Assembly (NCBI GenBank): GCA_044220535.1
Contig: JBGAQU010000020.1
Location: 1-33,602 of the forward strand
DNA length: 33,602 nucleotides
Reading direction: 5' to 3'
Source: JBDHTS01 sp044220535
Lineage (GTDB): Bacteria > Pseudomonadota > Alphaproteobacteria > Micavibrionales > Micavibrionaceae
Each line of letters opens with the position of its first letter. The first letter of the stretch is position 1. Of this stretch, positions 1 through 7,187 are shown piece by piece. Position numbers and translations under genes: made by a program. A model generated the notes under the pieces. It did no database searches. It was not told the origin of the DNA and saw only the letters and a list, made by a program, of their open reading frames with translations.

Positions 1-1199
1 TGATCGATATCTGCGATTTCGCCGTGGGATTGTCGCGCCAGCTTTACGGCCTGACCATTGCGTCCGAACGGCCCGGTCACCATATGCGGGAGACATGGCA
101 ACCTTTAGGCCCGGTGGGAGTTATCAGCGCGTTTAATTTTCCTGTCGCCGTCTGGTCGTGGAATGCGGCGCTGGCAATTGTGTGCGGCAATCCGGTGATC
201 TGGAAGCCGTCGGAAAAAACACCGCTGACGGCGTTGGCCTGTGCTGCGATCTTTGAACGCGCTGTGGCCGCGTTTAAAAAAGCAGGCCATGCGTGCCCTG
301 ACAATTTGTTGCAGCTGCTGATCGGCGGGCGCGATGTCGGGCAGGCCTTGGTGGACAGCAACGCTGTGCCATTGATCAGCGCGACCGGCAGCACGGCGAT
401 GGGACGGAAAGTCGCAGAACGCGTCGCGGCGCGGCTGGGGCGTTCCCTGCTGGAACTCGGCGGCAATAACGGAATGATCGTTGCGCCGTCCGCCGATCTG
501 AATATGGCAGTACGGGCAATCCTGTTCGGTGCGGTGGGTACGGCGGGGCAACGCTGCACCACGCTGCGGCGCCTGTTTGTGCATGACAGTGTATACGATA
601 AGTTGCTGCCGCAACTGGTGAAGGCTTATCAATCTCTTCCTATCGGCAGCCCGTTGGAAAAAGGCACGCTGATCGGGCCGCTGATCGATGCGGCATCCAT
701 GAATGCCATGCAGTCGGCGCTGAAAGCAGCGCAGGCGCAGGGCGGAACAATTCTGGTCGGCGGTGGTGTGGTGCAGCCGAAGGGCGTGAAAGGCGGACAT
801 TACGCGCAGCCTGCCATCGTTGCGATGCCGTCGCAGACGGAGATCGTAGCGCATGAAACCTTCGCGCCGATTTTATACGTGATGAAATACAGCGATTTTA
901 AAGATGTCGTTGAAACACACAACGCCGTGCCGCAAGGTTTGTCATCCTGCGTGTTCACAACAGATGTGCGGGAAGCCGAAACATTTCTGTCCGCGACCGG
1001 CAGTGATTGCGGTATCGCCAATGTGAATATCGGCCCAAGTGGTGCTGAAATCGGCGGTGCGTTCGGCGGGGAAAAAGAAACCGGCGGCGGGCGCGAAAGC
1101 GGATCGGATTCATGGAAAAATTACATGCGCCGCCAGACGCAGACGGTGAATTATTCCAGCGCGCTGCCTTTGGCGCAGGGTGTTGTGTTCGACGTTTAA
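1..1199 (+). CDS. Aldehyde dehydrogenase, ALDH7 type (5' truncated)
   Basis: This is the C-terminal part of an NAD(P)-dependent aldehyde dehydrogenase. The frame is open from base 3 to the window edge, so the true start lies upstream; a GTG at 24 is internal. The first residues read IDICDFAVGLSRQLYGL, and SAFNFPVAVWSWNAALA and VIWKPSEKTPLTALA follow, which is the wording of the ALDH7 (antiquitin, alpha-aminoadipic semialdehyde dehydrogenase) family. The catalytic glutamate lies in LELGGNNG, and the catalytic cysteine, codon 555–557, lies in GQRCTT. Known members oxidise alpha-aminoadipic semialdehyde or piperideine-6-carboxylate in lysine catabolism. That role is inferred here from family only. 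No lysine-degradation partner is visible within the window, though one may lie upstream. About 400 residues are present of the roughly 500 usual for the family. Confidence 0.93.
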   Translation, partial: IDICDFAVGLSRQLYGLTIASERPGHHMRETWQPLGPVGVISAFNFPVAVWSWNAALAIVCGNPVIWKPSEKTPLTALACAAIFERAVAAFKKAGHACPDNLLQLLIGGRDVGQALVDSNAVPLISATGSTAMGRKVAERVAARLGRSLLELGGNNGMIVAPSADLNMAVRAILFGAVGTAGQRCTTLRRLFVHDSVYDKLLPQLVKAYQSLPIGSPLEKGTLIGPLIDAASMNAMQSALKAAQAQGGTILVGGGVVQPKGVKGGHYAQPAIVAMPSQTEIVAHETFAPILYVMKYSDFKDVVETHNAVPQGLSSCVFTTDVREAETFLSATGSDCGIANVNIGPSGAEIGGAFGGEKETGGGRESGSDSWKNYMRRQTQTVNYSSALPLAQGVVFDV

Positions 1200-1272
1200 T
1201 GTCTTATTAACACTTCATTAACCACCGTCCTGACATACTGGAAGAATGTACGGTTTTCAGGTCAAGGGGCAC

Positions 1273-1289
1273 AGCCGGTATTTCCGGCT
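1273..1289 (+). terminator. Possible weak terminator hairpin after the aldehyde dehydrogenase
   Basis: A 6-bp stem (AGCCGG/CCGGCT) with a 5-nt loop lies about 75 nt after the stop codon. It is followed by mixed A and T runs rather than a clean U tract, so termination is uncertain. Confidence 0.3.
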
Positions 1290-1344
1290 CAAAAAGATTT
1301 TTATTTGAATAAAAACAAAATCTTAACGGCCAAGCGGCGTGACA

Positions 1345-1372
1345 TTCGAAGAAAGCCTTACAGATATATATT
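1345..1372 (+). promoter_or_regulatory. Candidate sigma70-like promoter for ydcH
   Basis: A TTCGAA box at 1345–1350 and a TATATT box at 1367–1372 are separated by 16 nt. This would start a transcript about 30 nt before the ydcH start codon. The match to consensus is modest. Confidence 0.3.
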
Positions 1373-1408
1373 GTACGTTCAACCATAAACCCCATGGAGT
1401 CTTTAACC

Positions 1409-1606
1409 ATGCAATCCAATCGTGGTCACGTTTCGAAAAATCATCCCCATATCGAGGCTTTGCTTGCCAAGCATCATTCCCTTTCCAGCCAGATCAAGGA
1501 TGCGCGAAACCACCCTTCGACCACCGATGAAGAGTTGCAGCGATGGAAAATCGAGAGGTTAAGGCTCAAAGATGAGATCGCGCAGACAAGGACTGCATCC
1601 GGATAA
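1409..1606 (+). CDS. YdcH family protein (DUF465)
   Basis: A small basic, predominantly helical protein of 65 aa. The motif HxxIExLLxKHHSLSxQIKDA, a gap of a few residues, then LKxEIxxxR is typical of the DUF465/YdcH family found widely in alphaproteobacteria. The family folds as a short helical hairpin, and its function is not established. An in-frame ATG at 1394 would add five residues but has no ribosome binding site. The ATG at 1409 has GGAG at 1396–1399, ten bases upstream, so it is the preferred start. The gene stands alone between two convergent or unrelated transcripts and ends at a strong hairpin terminator. Confidence 0.85.
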   Translation: MQSNRGHVSKNHPHIEALLAKHHSLSSQIKDARNHPSTTDEELQRWKIERLRLKDEIAQTRTASG

Positions 1607-1631
1607 GTTTCAGTCTTGAGGAGGACTAAAA

Positions 1632-1663
1632 AAAACAGCCCGCTTAATAAAGCGGGCTGTTTT
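1632..1663. terminator. Bidirectional intrinsic terminator
   Basis: A perfect 14-bp inverted repeat with arms at 1632–1645 and 1650–1663 and a 4-nt loop. A GC-rich core (CAGCCCGC) is flanked by A and T runs on the two sides. It lies between ydcH (plus strand) and trcR (minus strand), so it can terminate both. Confidence 0.9.
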
Positions 1664-1677
1664 CGTTATAGGGGAAA

Positions 1678-2349
1678 TTATTCGCCGCTGCGTTTCAGGA
1701 AATTGCTGAAATCGAAGCCGGTGGTGGGTTGTTGCTTTTGTTCTTCCACCTGCGCCTGTTCCTTGTTTTCCAGCACGGAATTGCGAACGTCGTCCGGATC
1801 CTTGCCTAGCGCGCGCAAGCCTTTGCGGGAAGCCGCTTCCAGTTCGGAATAGGTGCAAAGGCCGAGATCGACCGGGTGGCGCGGTTTGATTCCCTGGCTG
1901 TTTAAATGGCTGCGGTCGCGCACAGACTGAATGGTCGGTTTGGTTGTGCCGATCAGCTTGCACATCTGCGCATCGGTGATTTCCGGATGGTGTTTCAGCA
2001 GATAGGCGATGGCGTCCGGCTTGTCACCACGCTTGGAGACAGGCGTGTATTTCGGGCCTTTGGACCGGACGGTGACAGAGGGCAGATCGCTTTTGGTGCC
2101 GCGCATGCGATAATTCGGGTCGGCGACGGCTTTTTCCAGTTCTTCCGGCTCCAGTTCCGAATTGTCGATCGGGTTGCGGCCGACAATGCCCTTGCCCACT
2201 TCCTCATCTGCCAGAGCCTGGACCTCGATGGAATGAAGGCCGGTGAAATCGGCGATCTGTTCAAAGGTCAGGGCGGTGTTTTCAACCAGCCAGACAGCGC
2301 TGGCTTTGGGCATCAACAGGCCTTCGGTTTCGTATTTCGCGGCGCACAT
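1678..2349 (-). CDS. trcR: TrcR-like cell cycle transcriptional regulator (DUF1013)
   Basis: A 223-aa cytoplasmic protein of the DUF1013 family, annotated in alphaproteobacteria as the cell-cycle transcriptional regulator TrcR. Two helix-turn-helix-like stretches are visible: residues about 26–46 (TALTFEQIADFTGLHSIEV) and about 124–148 (TDAQMCKLIGTTKPTIQSVR). The C-terminus carries an acidic and Gln-rich linker followed by a conserved-looking FDFSNFLKR end. The frame stays open upstream to 2415, but the ATG at 2347–2349 has AAGGA (2357–2361 on the complement) seven bases ahead, and MPKASAVWLVENTALTF is the usual N-terminal block of the family. Next to it are a PIG3-like oxidoreductase on the same strand and a divergent DUF1192 gene, a grouping I recall from other alphaproteobacteria. 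Confidence 0.88.
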   Translation of the reverse strand: MCAAKYETEGLLMPKASAVWLVENTALTFEQIADFTGLHSIEVQALADEEVGKGIVGRNPIDNSELEPEELEKAVADPNYRMRGTKSDLPSVTVRSKGPKYTPVSKRGDKPDAIAYLLKHHPEITDAQMCKLIGTTKPTIQSVRDRSHLNSQGIKPRHPVDLGLCTYSELEAASRKGLRALGKDPDDVRNSVLENKEQAQVEEQKQQPTTGFDFSNFLKRSGE

Positions 2350-2484
2350 GGTTCGCATCCTTATCAGATATGGGTTTCCCGGCTGGCCCATGTCTTCCGC
2401 AGGCCAACGGTCCAAGCTATCAAGCTATGGGGAGAATGGCGGATACTATACAATGGCTTAGAAAAAATGCCAGAAAAATCTGCT

Positions 2485-3429
2485 TTATTGGATAGCCAGA
2501 ACGATTTTTCCAAAATGATCGCCTTTTTCAAGCGTTTCATGGGCTTTTTGGGCGCCTTCCAAGGAAAATGCTTTGAAAATTACGGGTTTGACCATGCCCG
2601 TTTCAATCAAAGGCCACACTTGGTCTTTCAATCCTTCCGCCAGTTCTGTTTTTTCCGCTACGGAACGCGGCCTTAAGGTCGAACCGGTCAGGATGATGCG
2701 TTTCTGCATGATCTGGCGGATATCGATGTCGGTTTTTGCGCTTTCCATCGTGGCGATGCTGACATGCCGCCCGTCGGTCGCCAGCAGGCGGATGTTTTTG
2801 GGAACATAGGACCCGCCAACCATATCCAGAACGACATGTACGGCATCCTTGCCCCAGGCTTTCTCAATCTCTTCAGCGAAATCCTGTGTTTTGTAATTGA
2901 TGGCCAGGTCTGCGCCCAGTTTTATGCAGGCTTCGCATTTATCATCCTTGCCTGCCGTCACAGCCACACGCGCGCCGAAGGCTTTGGCCATCTGGATCGC
3001 CGTCGTGCCGATGCCGGACGCGCCGCCATGGATCAGGATGGTTTCGCCTTTTTTCAGCTGGCCGCGTTTGAATATATTGTTCCAGACGGTGAAAACCGCT
3101 TCGGGCAAGGCAGCGGCCTGTATCATATCCAGCCCTTTGGGGACGGGCAGGCACTGCCCCTTCGGCGCGACGGCATATTCGGCATAGCCGCCGCCGGAGA
3201 GGAGGGCGCAGACGGCTTCGCCCGTATCCTCCCGTATGCCCGTAACCTCCAGCCCCGGCAGGTCGCTGGCGCCTTGCGGGGGCGGGTATTTGCCCATGCG
3301 CTGCAGGATATCCGGGCGGTTGACGCCCGCGGCCTGTACTTTGATCAGCACCTCATCCGGGCCGGGAACAGGCATGGGCCGTTCGGTCAGGCGCAGCCTG
3401 TTGTCTTCAGTAATTTCTATGGCCTTCAT
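2485..3429 (-). CDS. NAD(P)H-quinone oxidoreductase, PIG3 (TP53I3) type
   Basis: A 314-aa zinc-independent medium-chain dehydrogenase/reductase. The N-terminal GroES-like domain contains AGVNRPDILQRMGKYPPP (about residues 34–51). The Rossmann domain carries the nucleotide-binding GGASGIG at about 135–141, followed by TTAIQMAKAFGARVAVTAG. Zinc-ligand cysteines of alcohol dehydrogenases are absent, as expected for quinone oxidoreductases. The family transfers electrons from NADPH to quinones. The frame is open to 3486, but the ATG at 3429 begins the family-typical MKAIEI and is preceded by GGGAAAGG at a suitable distance. Its 5' end faces the DUF1192 gene. Confidence 0.9.
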   Translation of the reverse strand: MKAIEITEDNRLRLTERPMPVPGPDEVLIKVQAAGVNRPDILQRMGKYPPPQGASDLPGLEVTGIREDTGEAVCALLSGGGYAEYAVAPKGQCLPVPKGLDMIQAAALPEAVFTVWNNIFKRGQLKKGETILIHGGASGIGTTAIQMAKAFGARVAVTAGKDDKCEACIKLGADLAINYKTQDFAEEIEKAWGKDAVHVVLDMVGGSYVPKNIRLLATDGRHVSIATMESAKTDIDIRQIMQKRIILTGSTLRPRSVAEKTELAEGLKDQVWPLIETGMVKPVIFKAFSLEGAQKAHETLEKGDHFGKIVLAIQ

Positions 3430-3485
3430 GAACTTGCCTTTCCCGCTTTCTGCCACTAATCTGGCCCGATCCGGAGCAAAAGACA

Positions 3486-3665
3486 ATGTTCGATGACGAC
3501 AACGAGCCGCAGAAGAAAAAACCGCAACTGAAAAAGCTCGATAATTTTTCGGTCGATGAGCTGTATGACTATATTGCCGAGATGCAGGCCGAGATCGTGA
3601 GGGTCGAGACGGAAATCAAGCGCAAGAAAGCCGCCAGTAATGCCGCGGCTTCATTTTTCAAATAA
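3486..3665 (+). CDS. DUF1192 family small protein
   Basis: A 59-aa protein. An acidic start (MFDDDNEP) and a basic segment (KKKPQLKKLDNFS) are followed by VDELYDYIAEMQAEIVRVE and a basic tail rich in Ala and Lys that ends in FFK. The central VxEL…YIxxMQAEIxRxExEI helix is the DUF1192 signature, probably a short coiled coil. Function is unknown. GGAG at 3473–3476 sits nine bases before the ATG. It is divergent from the quinone oxidoreductase; if that gene starts at 3429, the two share a 56-bp intergenic region that must hold both start signals. Confidence 0.85.
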   Translation: MFDDDNEPQKKKPQLKKLDNFSVDELYDYIAEMQAEIVRVETEIKRKKAASNAAASFFK

Positions 3666-3761
3666 AATTAGCCTTTGATTTTCCACAGTTTGGGCAATAA
3701 TTAATCAAAATTAAATATATATCATCTATTGTCTATGGGAATAAGAATGTGAGGGCTGAAT

Positions 3762-4232
3762 ATGAGTCTTTTGGGCGTAATTACCAGATTTTTCAATAGA
3801 AGGGCCGATGGCATACTGTGTAATGTCCGCGAGGGAGTGATAGACAATAAGGCCGGCGGCTTTTTAGAAAAATTACAAAGGGAAGAATATATTAGACTAT
3901 CTGAAGAAGCGGACAGAACAGGCGATGACGCGCGGCTTGTCGCAAGCCTGATCATGAATTGGACTTGGGCGGCTTACGACGGAAAAGAAAATGTTGCAAG
4001 TTCTGAGCAATTTATTACGCGATTTGAAGGCAGGGGATACAAACCGGTCAGCGATTTAAGTCGTACAGAGTTGGAAAAACTGTCTCCAAAGCAGCTTTTA
4101 GTTTGTGAAGCGCTTGAAGATATTAAAGTCAACGGAGCACTTGGTGCCGATTTGGGAGTTAAGCTAAGGACGCTGGAAGAAGCGGGTGAATTGTATGCAG
4201 GAACGGTTACATCAGCGCCTGAACCTCGATAA
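3762..4232 (+). CDS. Hypothetical protein, AT-rich orphan
   Basis: A 156-aa soluble protein with no domain I recognise. It has no signal peptide or clear membrane segment, although the first residues (SLLGVITRFF) are amphipathic. Most of it looks helical and acidic (EEYIRLSEEADRTGDDARLVASLI; RTELEKLSPKQLLVCEALEDI). GAGGG lies seven bases before the ATG, so expression is plausible. Base composition is visibly more AT-rich than that of trcR or guaC on either side, and the flanking intergenic DNA is also AT-rich, which may mark recent acquisition. It is probably a real gene because of the ribosome binding site and length. Confidence 0.7.
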   Translation: MSLLGVITRFFNRRADGILCNVREGVIDNKAGGFLEKLQREEYIRLSEEADRTGDDARLVASLIMNWTWAAYDGKENVASSEQFITRFEGRGYKPVSDLSRTELEKLSPKQLLVCEALEDIKVNGALGADLGVKLRTLEEAGELYAGTVTSAPEPR

Positions 4233-4299
4233 TCACAATGTACTTACCCAAACATAATTTAAACTCAAGTAACGCGGAAGTGTCGTTTTTTTCAAAAGG

Positions 4300-4326
4300 T
4301 TGAAATAATCCCAGCTTATATATAAT
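4300..4326 (+). promoter_or_regulatory. Candidate promoter of guaC
   Basis: TTGAAA at 4300–4305 and a perfect TATAAT at 4321–4326, with a 15-nt spacer that is shorter than the usual 16–18. A start about seven bases downstream would fall inside the inverted repeat that precedes guaC. Confidence 0.45.
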
Positions 4327-4351
4327 CCTTATTTTTGAAAAAAATAAGGAT
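4325..4351 (+). promoter_or_regulatory. Inverted repeat containing the guaC Shine-Dalgarno
   Basis: A perfect 12-bp inverted repeat (4325–4336 with 4340–4351, 3-nt loop). The right arm contains AAGGA at 4346–4350, eight bases before the guaC ATG. In an mRNA that starts upstream of 4325, this hairpin would hide the ribosome binding site. If transcription starts from the TATAAT at 4321, the left arm would be lost or partial, and the repeat would be better read as an operator. Confidence 0.6.
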
Positions 4352-4358
4352 ATGAACC

Positions 4359-5399
4359 ATGCGCATCGAATCCGACATCAAGCTCGATTTCAAGGACGTT
4401 CTGATCCGCCCCAAGCGGTCAACACTGGCCAGTCGTAAGGAGGTCGATCTGAATCGTGACTACACGTTCAAATGGAGCGGGCGCATATTTGAAGGCGTGC
4501 CTGTCATTGCCGCCAATATGGACGGCGTCGGCACAATGGCGATGGCGAAGGCGTTTACATCGTTAAAGAACGGCATGTCGGTGGCGTTGCATAAACATTA
4601 TCCGCTGGAGCAGCTGGTGGATTTCTTCGGCGGCGTGGATGGCGCGAATGCCTGGTATTCCATCGGCGTGTCGGAAAAGGATGAGGAGAAGCTTGATGCC
4701 TTCATCAAACGTGGCGGGCGTCTTGATCAATTATGTATCGACGTTGCCAATGGATATGCCGAAACCTTTGCGGACTTCGTCAAGCGCATGCGCGAAAAAC
4801 TGCCCGATGTCACCATCATGGCAGGCAATGTGGTGACGGGTGAGATGGTGGAAGAACTGATTTTATGCGGTGCGGATATCGTGAAGGTTGGGATCGGTCC
4901 AGGCAGTGTCTGCACCACGCGGAAGATGACGGGCGTTGGCTATCCGCAACTCTCCGCCGTCATCGAATGCGCGGATGCGGCGCATGGTTTGAAGGGCCTG
5001 GTGTGTTCGGATGGCGGCTGCACGGTGCCGGGCGATATCGCCAAGGCCTTCGGCGGCGGGGCGGATTTCGTGATGCTGGGCGGCATGCTGGCCGGGCATG
5101 ATGAATGCGAAGCCAGTGTCGTCGAAGATGACGGCGTCAAATATGTCGTGTTTTACGGGATGAGCAGCGATACCGCGATGCAAAAACATTCCGGCGGCGT
5201 CGCGGAATATCGCGCGAGTGAAGGGAAGACCGTGCGCGTGCCGCATCGTGGATCGGTGACTGTTACGGTGGGCGATATGCTGGGCGGCCTGCGTTCCGCC
5301 TGCACGTATGTCGGTGCTACAAAGTTAAAGGAACTGTCGAAACGCACGACATTTATTCGCGTAACTCAGCAGATCAATAATATTTTTGGCGCATCATAG
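4359..5399 (+). CDS. guaC: GMP reductase
   Basis: A 346-aa cytoplasmic enzyme, close to the 347 aa of the E. coli enzyme, that reductively deaminates GMP to IMP with NADPH in purine salvage. The opening MRIESDIKLDFKDVLIRPKR matches GuaC closely. The catalytic loop IGPGSVCTTRKMTGVG places the active-site cysteine at residue 185 (codon 4911–4913). VCSDGGCTVPGDIAKAFGGGADFVMLGGMLAG is the phosphate-binding part of the TIM barrel. The GuaC reading is preferred over IMP dehydrogenase because there is no CBS domain pair and the length fits GMP reductase. Translation may be affected by the upstream inverted repeat that contains its ribosome binding site. It appears to be a single-gene transcript. Confidence 0.95.
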   Translation: MRIESDIKLDFKDVLIRPKRSTLASRKEVDLNRDYTFKWSGRIFEGVPVIAANMDGVGTMAMAKAFTSLKNGMSVALHKHYPLEQLVDFFGGVDGANAWYSIGVSEKDEEKLDAFIKRGGRLDQLCIDVANGYAETFADFVKRMREKLPDVTIMAGNVVTGEMVEELILCGADIVKVGIGPGSVCTTRKMTGVGYPQLSAVIECADAAHGLKGLVCSDGGCTVPGDIAKAFGGGADFVMLGGMLAGHDECEASVVEDDGVKYVVFYGMSSDTAMQKHSGGVAEYRASEGKTVRVPHRGSVTVTVGDMLGGLRSACTYVGATKLKELSKRTTFIRVTQQINNIFGAS

Positions 5400-5477
5400 T
5401 TGATAGTATGGCTTGCCTATTCATCGTGCCGCGGGCTATGGTAGCTCCTTCAATTGAATACGGGATAAGGACCGGTT

Positions 5478-5924
5478 ATGGAAGAGATCGAAAAGCGCCT
5501 GAGCGAAGCCACTGCGGCCTGCCTGGCCACGCATGCCGAATGGGCGAAAGATAAAAAGAACGGCGCGACCCGCGAAGGCCTGATGGAAGCGGTGCATGAG
5601 CTGCGTAAGGTTGCGGCGCGCCTGGAAATCGAAATGGCGGTCAGCGAACGTGATGAAATGGCGGCGAAGCCGATCCCGATCCCGCCGCACCGCGCCTCCA
5701 AACGCCGTCCGGGCGAAATGAACGATTTCCCGGGCGATGACGACTCGCAAGGCAATATGGATTCACAACAGGGCGGTGACAGCGGCATTGCCCGCACCAT
5801 GCGCCGCCGCAGGCCGCATGGCGGACCGGGTGGCCATGGTGGTGGCGGTCACGGCGGCGGTGGCGGCTTCAACAACAATGGCAATAACGGCGGAAACAAC
5901 GGCAATAATGGAAATGTCGGGTAA
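5478..5924 (+). CDS. Hypothetical protein with Gly/Asn/His-rich tail
   Basis: A 148-aa protein not assigned to a family. Residues 1–70 look helical and charged (MEEIEKRLSEATAACLATHAEW…EAVHELRKVAARLEIEMA) and could form a coiled coil. Residues about 75–110 are polar with a basic patch (MRRRRP). The last 35 residues or so are low complexity: HGGGGHGGGGG followed by repeated NNGNNGG. Such tails are disordered and may bind nucleic acid or metal, but this is inference only. AAGGA precedes the ATG by six bases. An intrinsic terminator follows. It has no operon partner. Confidence 0.7.
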   Translation: MEEIEKRLSEATAACLATHAEWAKDKKNGATREGLMEAVHELRKVAARLEIEMAVSERDEMAAKPIPIPPHRASKRRPGEMNDFPGDDDSQGNMDSQQGGDSGIARTMRRRRPHGGPGGHGGGGHGGGGGFNNNGNNGGNNGNNGNVG

Positions 5925-5956
5925 TCTGACTGAATAGGTTTGCAGCTGTATTTTAT

Positions 5957-5986
5957 AAAAATCCCGGCTTATGGCCGGGATTTTTT
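5957..5986. terminator. Intrinsic terminator
   Basis: ATCCCGGC (5961–5968) pairs with GCCGGGAT (5974–5981) across a 5-nt loop. It is flanked by A residues on the left and a run of T on the right. It lies between the plus-strand gene ending at 5924 and the minus-strand hydrolase ending at 5997, so it probably acts in both directions. Confidence 0.88.
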
Positions 5987-5996
5987 ATTCCACAGT

Positions 5997-6815
5997 TTAA
6001 AATTCCCCCAGCACCCGGTCATGCATCAGCGAAGGAACGGCCTTGCGAGCCTTATCCACGGCAGACAGGTCCAGGCTGGCTTTCAGGATGCCGATGCCGT
6101 CACCCGCGCGGGCGATCACTTCACCCCAGGGGTTGATCACCATGGAATGGCCCCAGGTCTGGCGGCCGCCTTCATGTTCGCCTGTCTGGGCGGGGGCCAG
6201 AAGAAAGCATCCTGTTTCAATGGCGCGGGCGCGCAGCAGCGTTTCCCAGTGCGCCTTGCCGGTCGGCACGGTGAACGCTGCAGGCACGGTGATCATGGAT
6301 GCCCCGGCTTTGGCCAGAGCGCGATAAAGATATGGAAACCGAATATCGTAGCAGATCGTCATGCCGATTTTGCCGATATCCAGGTCGGCTATCACCAGCT
6401 TCTCACCGGCCTGGACTGTGTTGCTTTCCAGATAATGTTCATTATTATCCAGAAAGGCATCGAACAGGTGAATTTTGTTGTATTTAGCGACAATGCCGCC
6501 ATGAGCGTCAAACATGTAACTGCGATTGGCAATCTTATCGTCCGAGACGCGAACGGCGATGGATCCCAGCAGCAGATTGACGCGTAATTCCTGGGCCAGC
6601 TTGGCAAACCGGAACAGGGCCGGGTGCTGGGATTCGCTGGGGCTGGTTTCCAGCCGGGTTTTGGCGTCACCCCGCATATGGCAGGTATTTTCGGGGGTCA
6701 GGATAAACTTAACCTCACCGCTTTCCGCCGCCTTGCGGATCAAGGCCTCAGCCTGATCGAGGTTGCCGGCAATATCCGGCCCGGCATTCAGCTGGATTAG
6801 GGCGATATCAAGCAT
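5997..6815 (-). CDS. Carbon-nitrogen hydrolase (nitrilase superfamily)
   Basis: A 272-aa amidase-type hydrolase. The catalytic triad is visible as Glu42 (LTPEN), Lys114 (YNKIHLFD) and Cys155 (GMTICYDIRFP). The motif arrangement and length match the Nit1/NIT2 branch, whose members hydrolyse deaminated glutathione or omega-amides such as alpha-ketoglutaramate; which of these applies cannot be decided from sequence alone. Its start overlaps the end of grxC by 8 bp on the same strand, indicating translational coupling. The grxC–hydrolase order is common in alphaproteobacteria, and a role in glutathione repair would fit its glutaredoxin partner. Confidence 0.9.
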   Translation of the reverse strand: MLDIALIQLNAGPDIAGNLDQAEALIRKAAESGEVKFILTPENTCHMRGDAKTRLETSPSESQHPALFRFAKLAQELRVNLLLGSIAVRVSDDKIANRSYMFDAHGGIVAKYNKIHLFDAFLDNNEHYLESNTVQAGEKLVIADLDIGKIGMTICYDIRFPYLYRALAKAGASMITVPAAFTVPTGKAHWETLLRARAIETGCFLLAPAQTGEHEGGRQTWGHSMVINPWGEVIARAGDGIGILKASLDLSAVDKARKAVPSLMHDRVLGEF

Positions 6816-7080
6816 GGGCGCCGCTCAGGATACGGTCCAGTTCTCCGCTTTTGTCGAGATCATGCAGGTCGTCATTGCCGCCGATATGCCGCCCGTTGAT
6901 GAAAATCTGGGGAACGCTGCGGCGTCCGCCACTGCGTTCGATGACTTTCTGGTGCGCTTCTTCATCACCGTCGATGGGGAATTCCCGGAACGCGACATTC
7001 TTGCTGGTCAGCAATGCCTTGGCGCTGTTGCAGAAACGGCATGTTTTCCAAGTATAGATTTCAATATTCGGGGCAGCCAT
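6808..7080 (-). CDS. grxC: Glutaredoxin 3
   Basis: A 90-aa thioredoxin-fold protein that reduces disulfides and glutathionylated proteins using glutathione. The active site is C14-R-F-C17, a variant of the classical CPYC. The cis-proline motif SVPQIFI and the GGNDDL glutathione-contact motif are both present. GGAG lies about seven bases upstream of the ATG. The next gene, a nitrilase-family hydrolase, starts inside its last codons. A 107-bp region separates it from the divergent UbiH-type gene. Confidence 0.94.
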   Translation of the reverse strand: MAAPNIEIYTWKTCRFCNSAKALLTSKNVAFREFPIDGDEEAHQKVIERSGGRRSVPQIFINGRHIGGNDDLHDLDKSGELDRILSGAHA

Positions 7081-7187
7081 AACACACTCCTTTATTTTTT
7101 ATATTCCCATTAACTTATGGGGCTTCCTTTCATATTTCAACTGGTTTTGACTCGCCAAATGTCTGGCCGCGCCATAGGCTATGGGTC

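Noticed and set aside
1906..2676. 256-codon plus-strand frame opposite trcR
   Set aside because: It is antisense to a clear DUF1013 gene with a good start. The Phe/Gly/Asp-rich translation is typical of a shadow frame.
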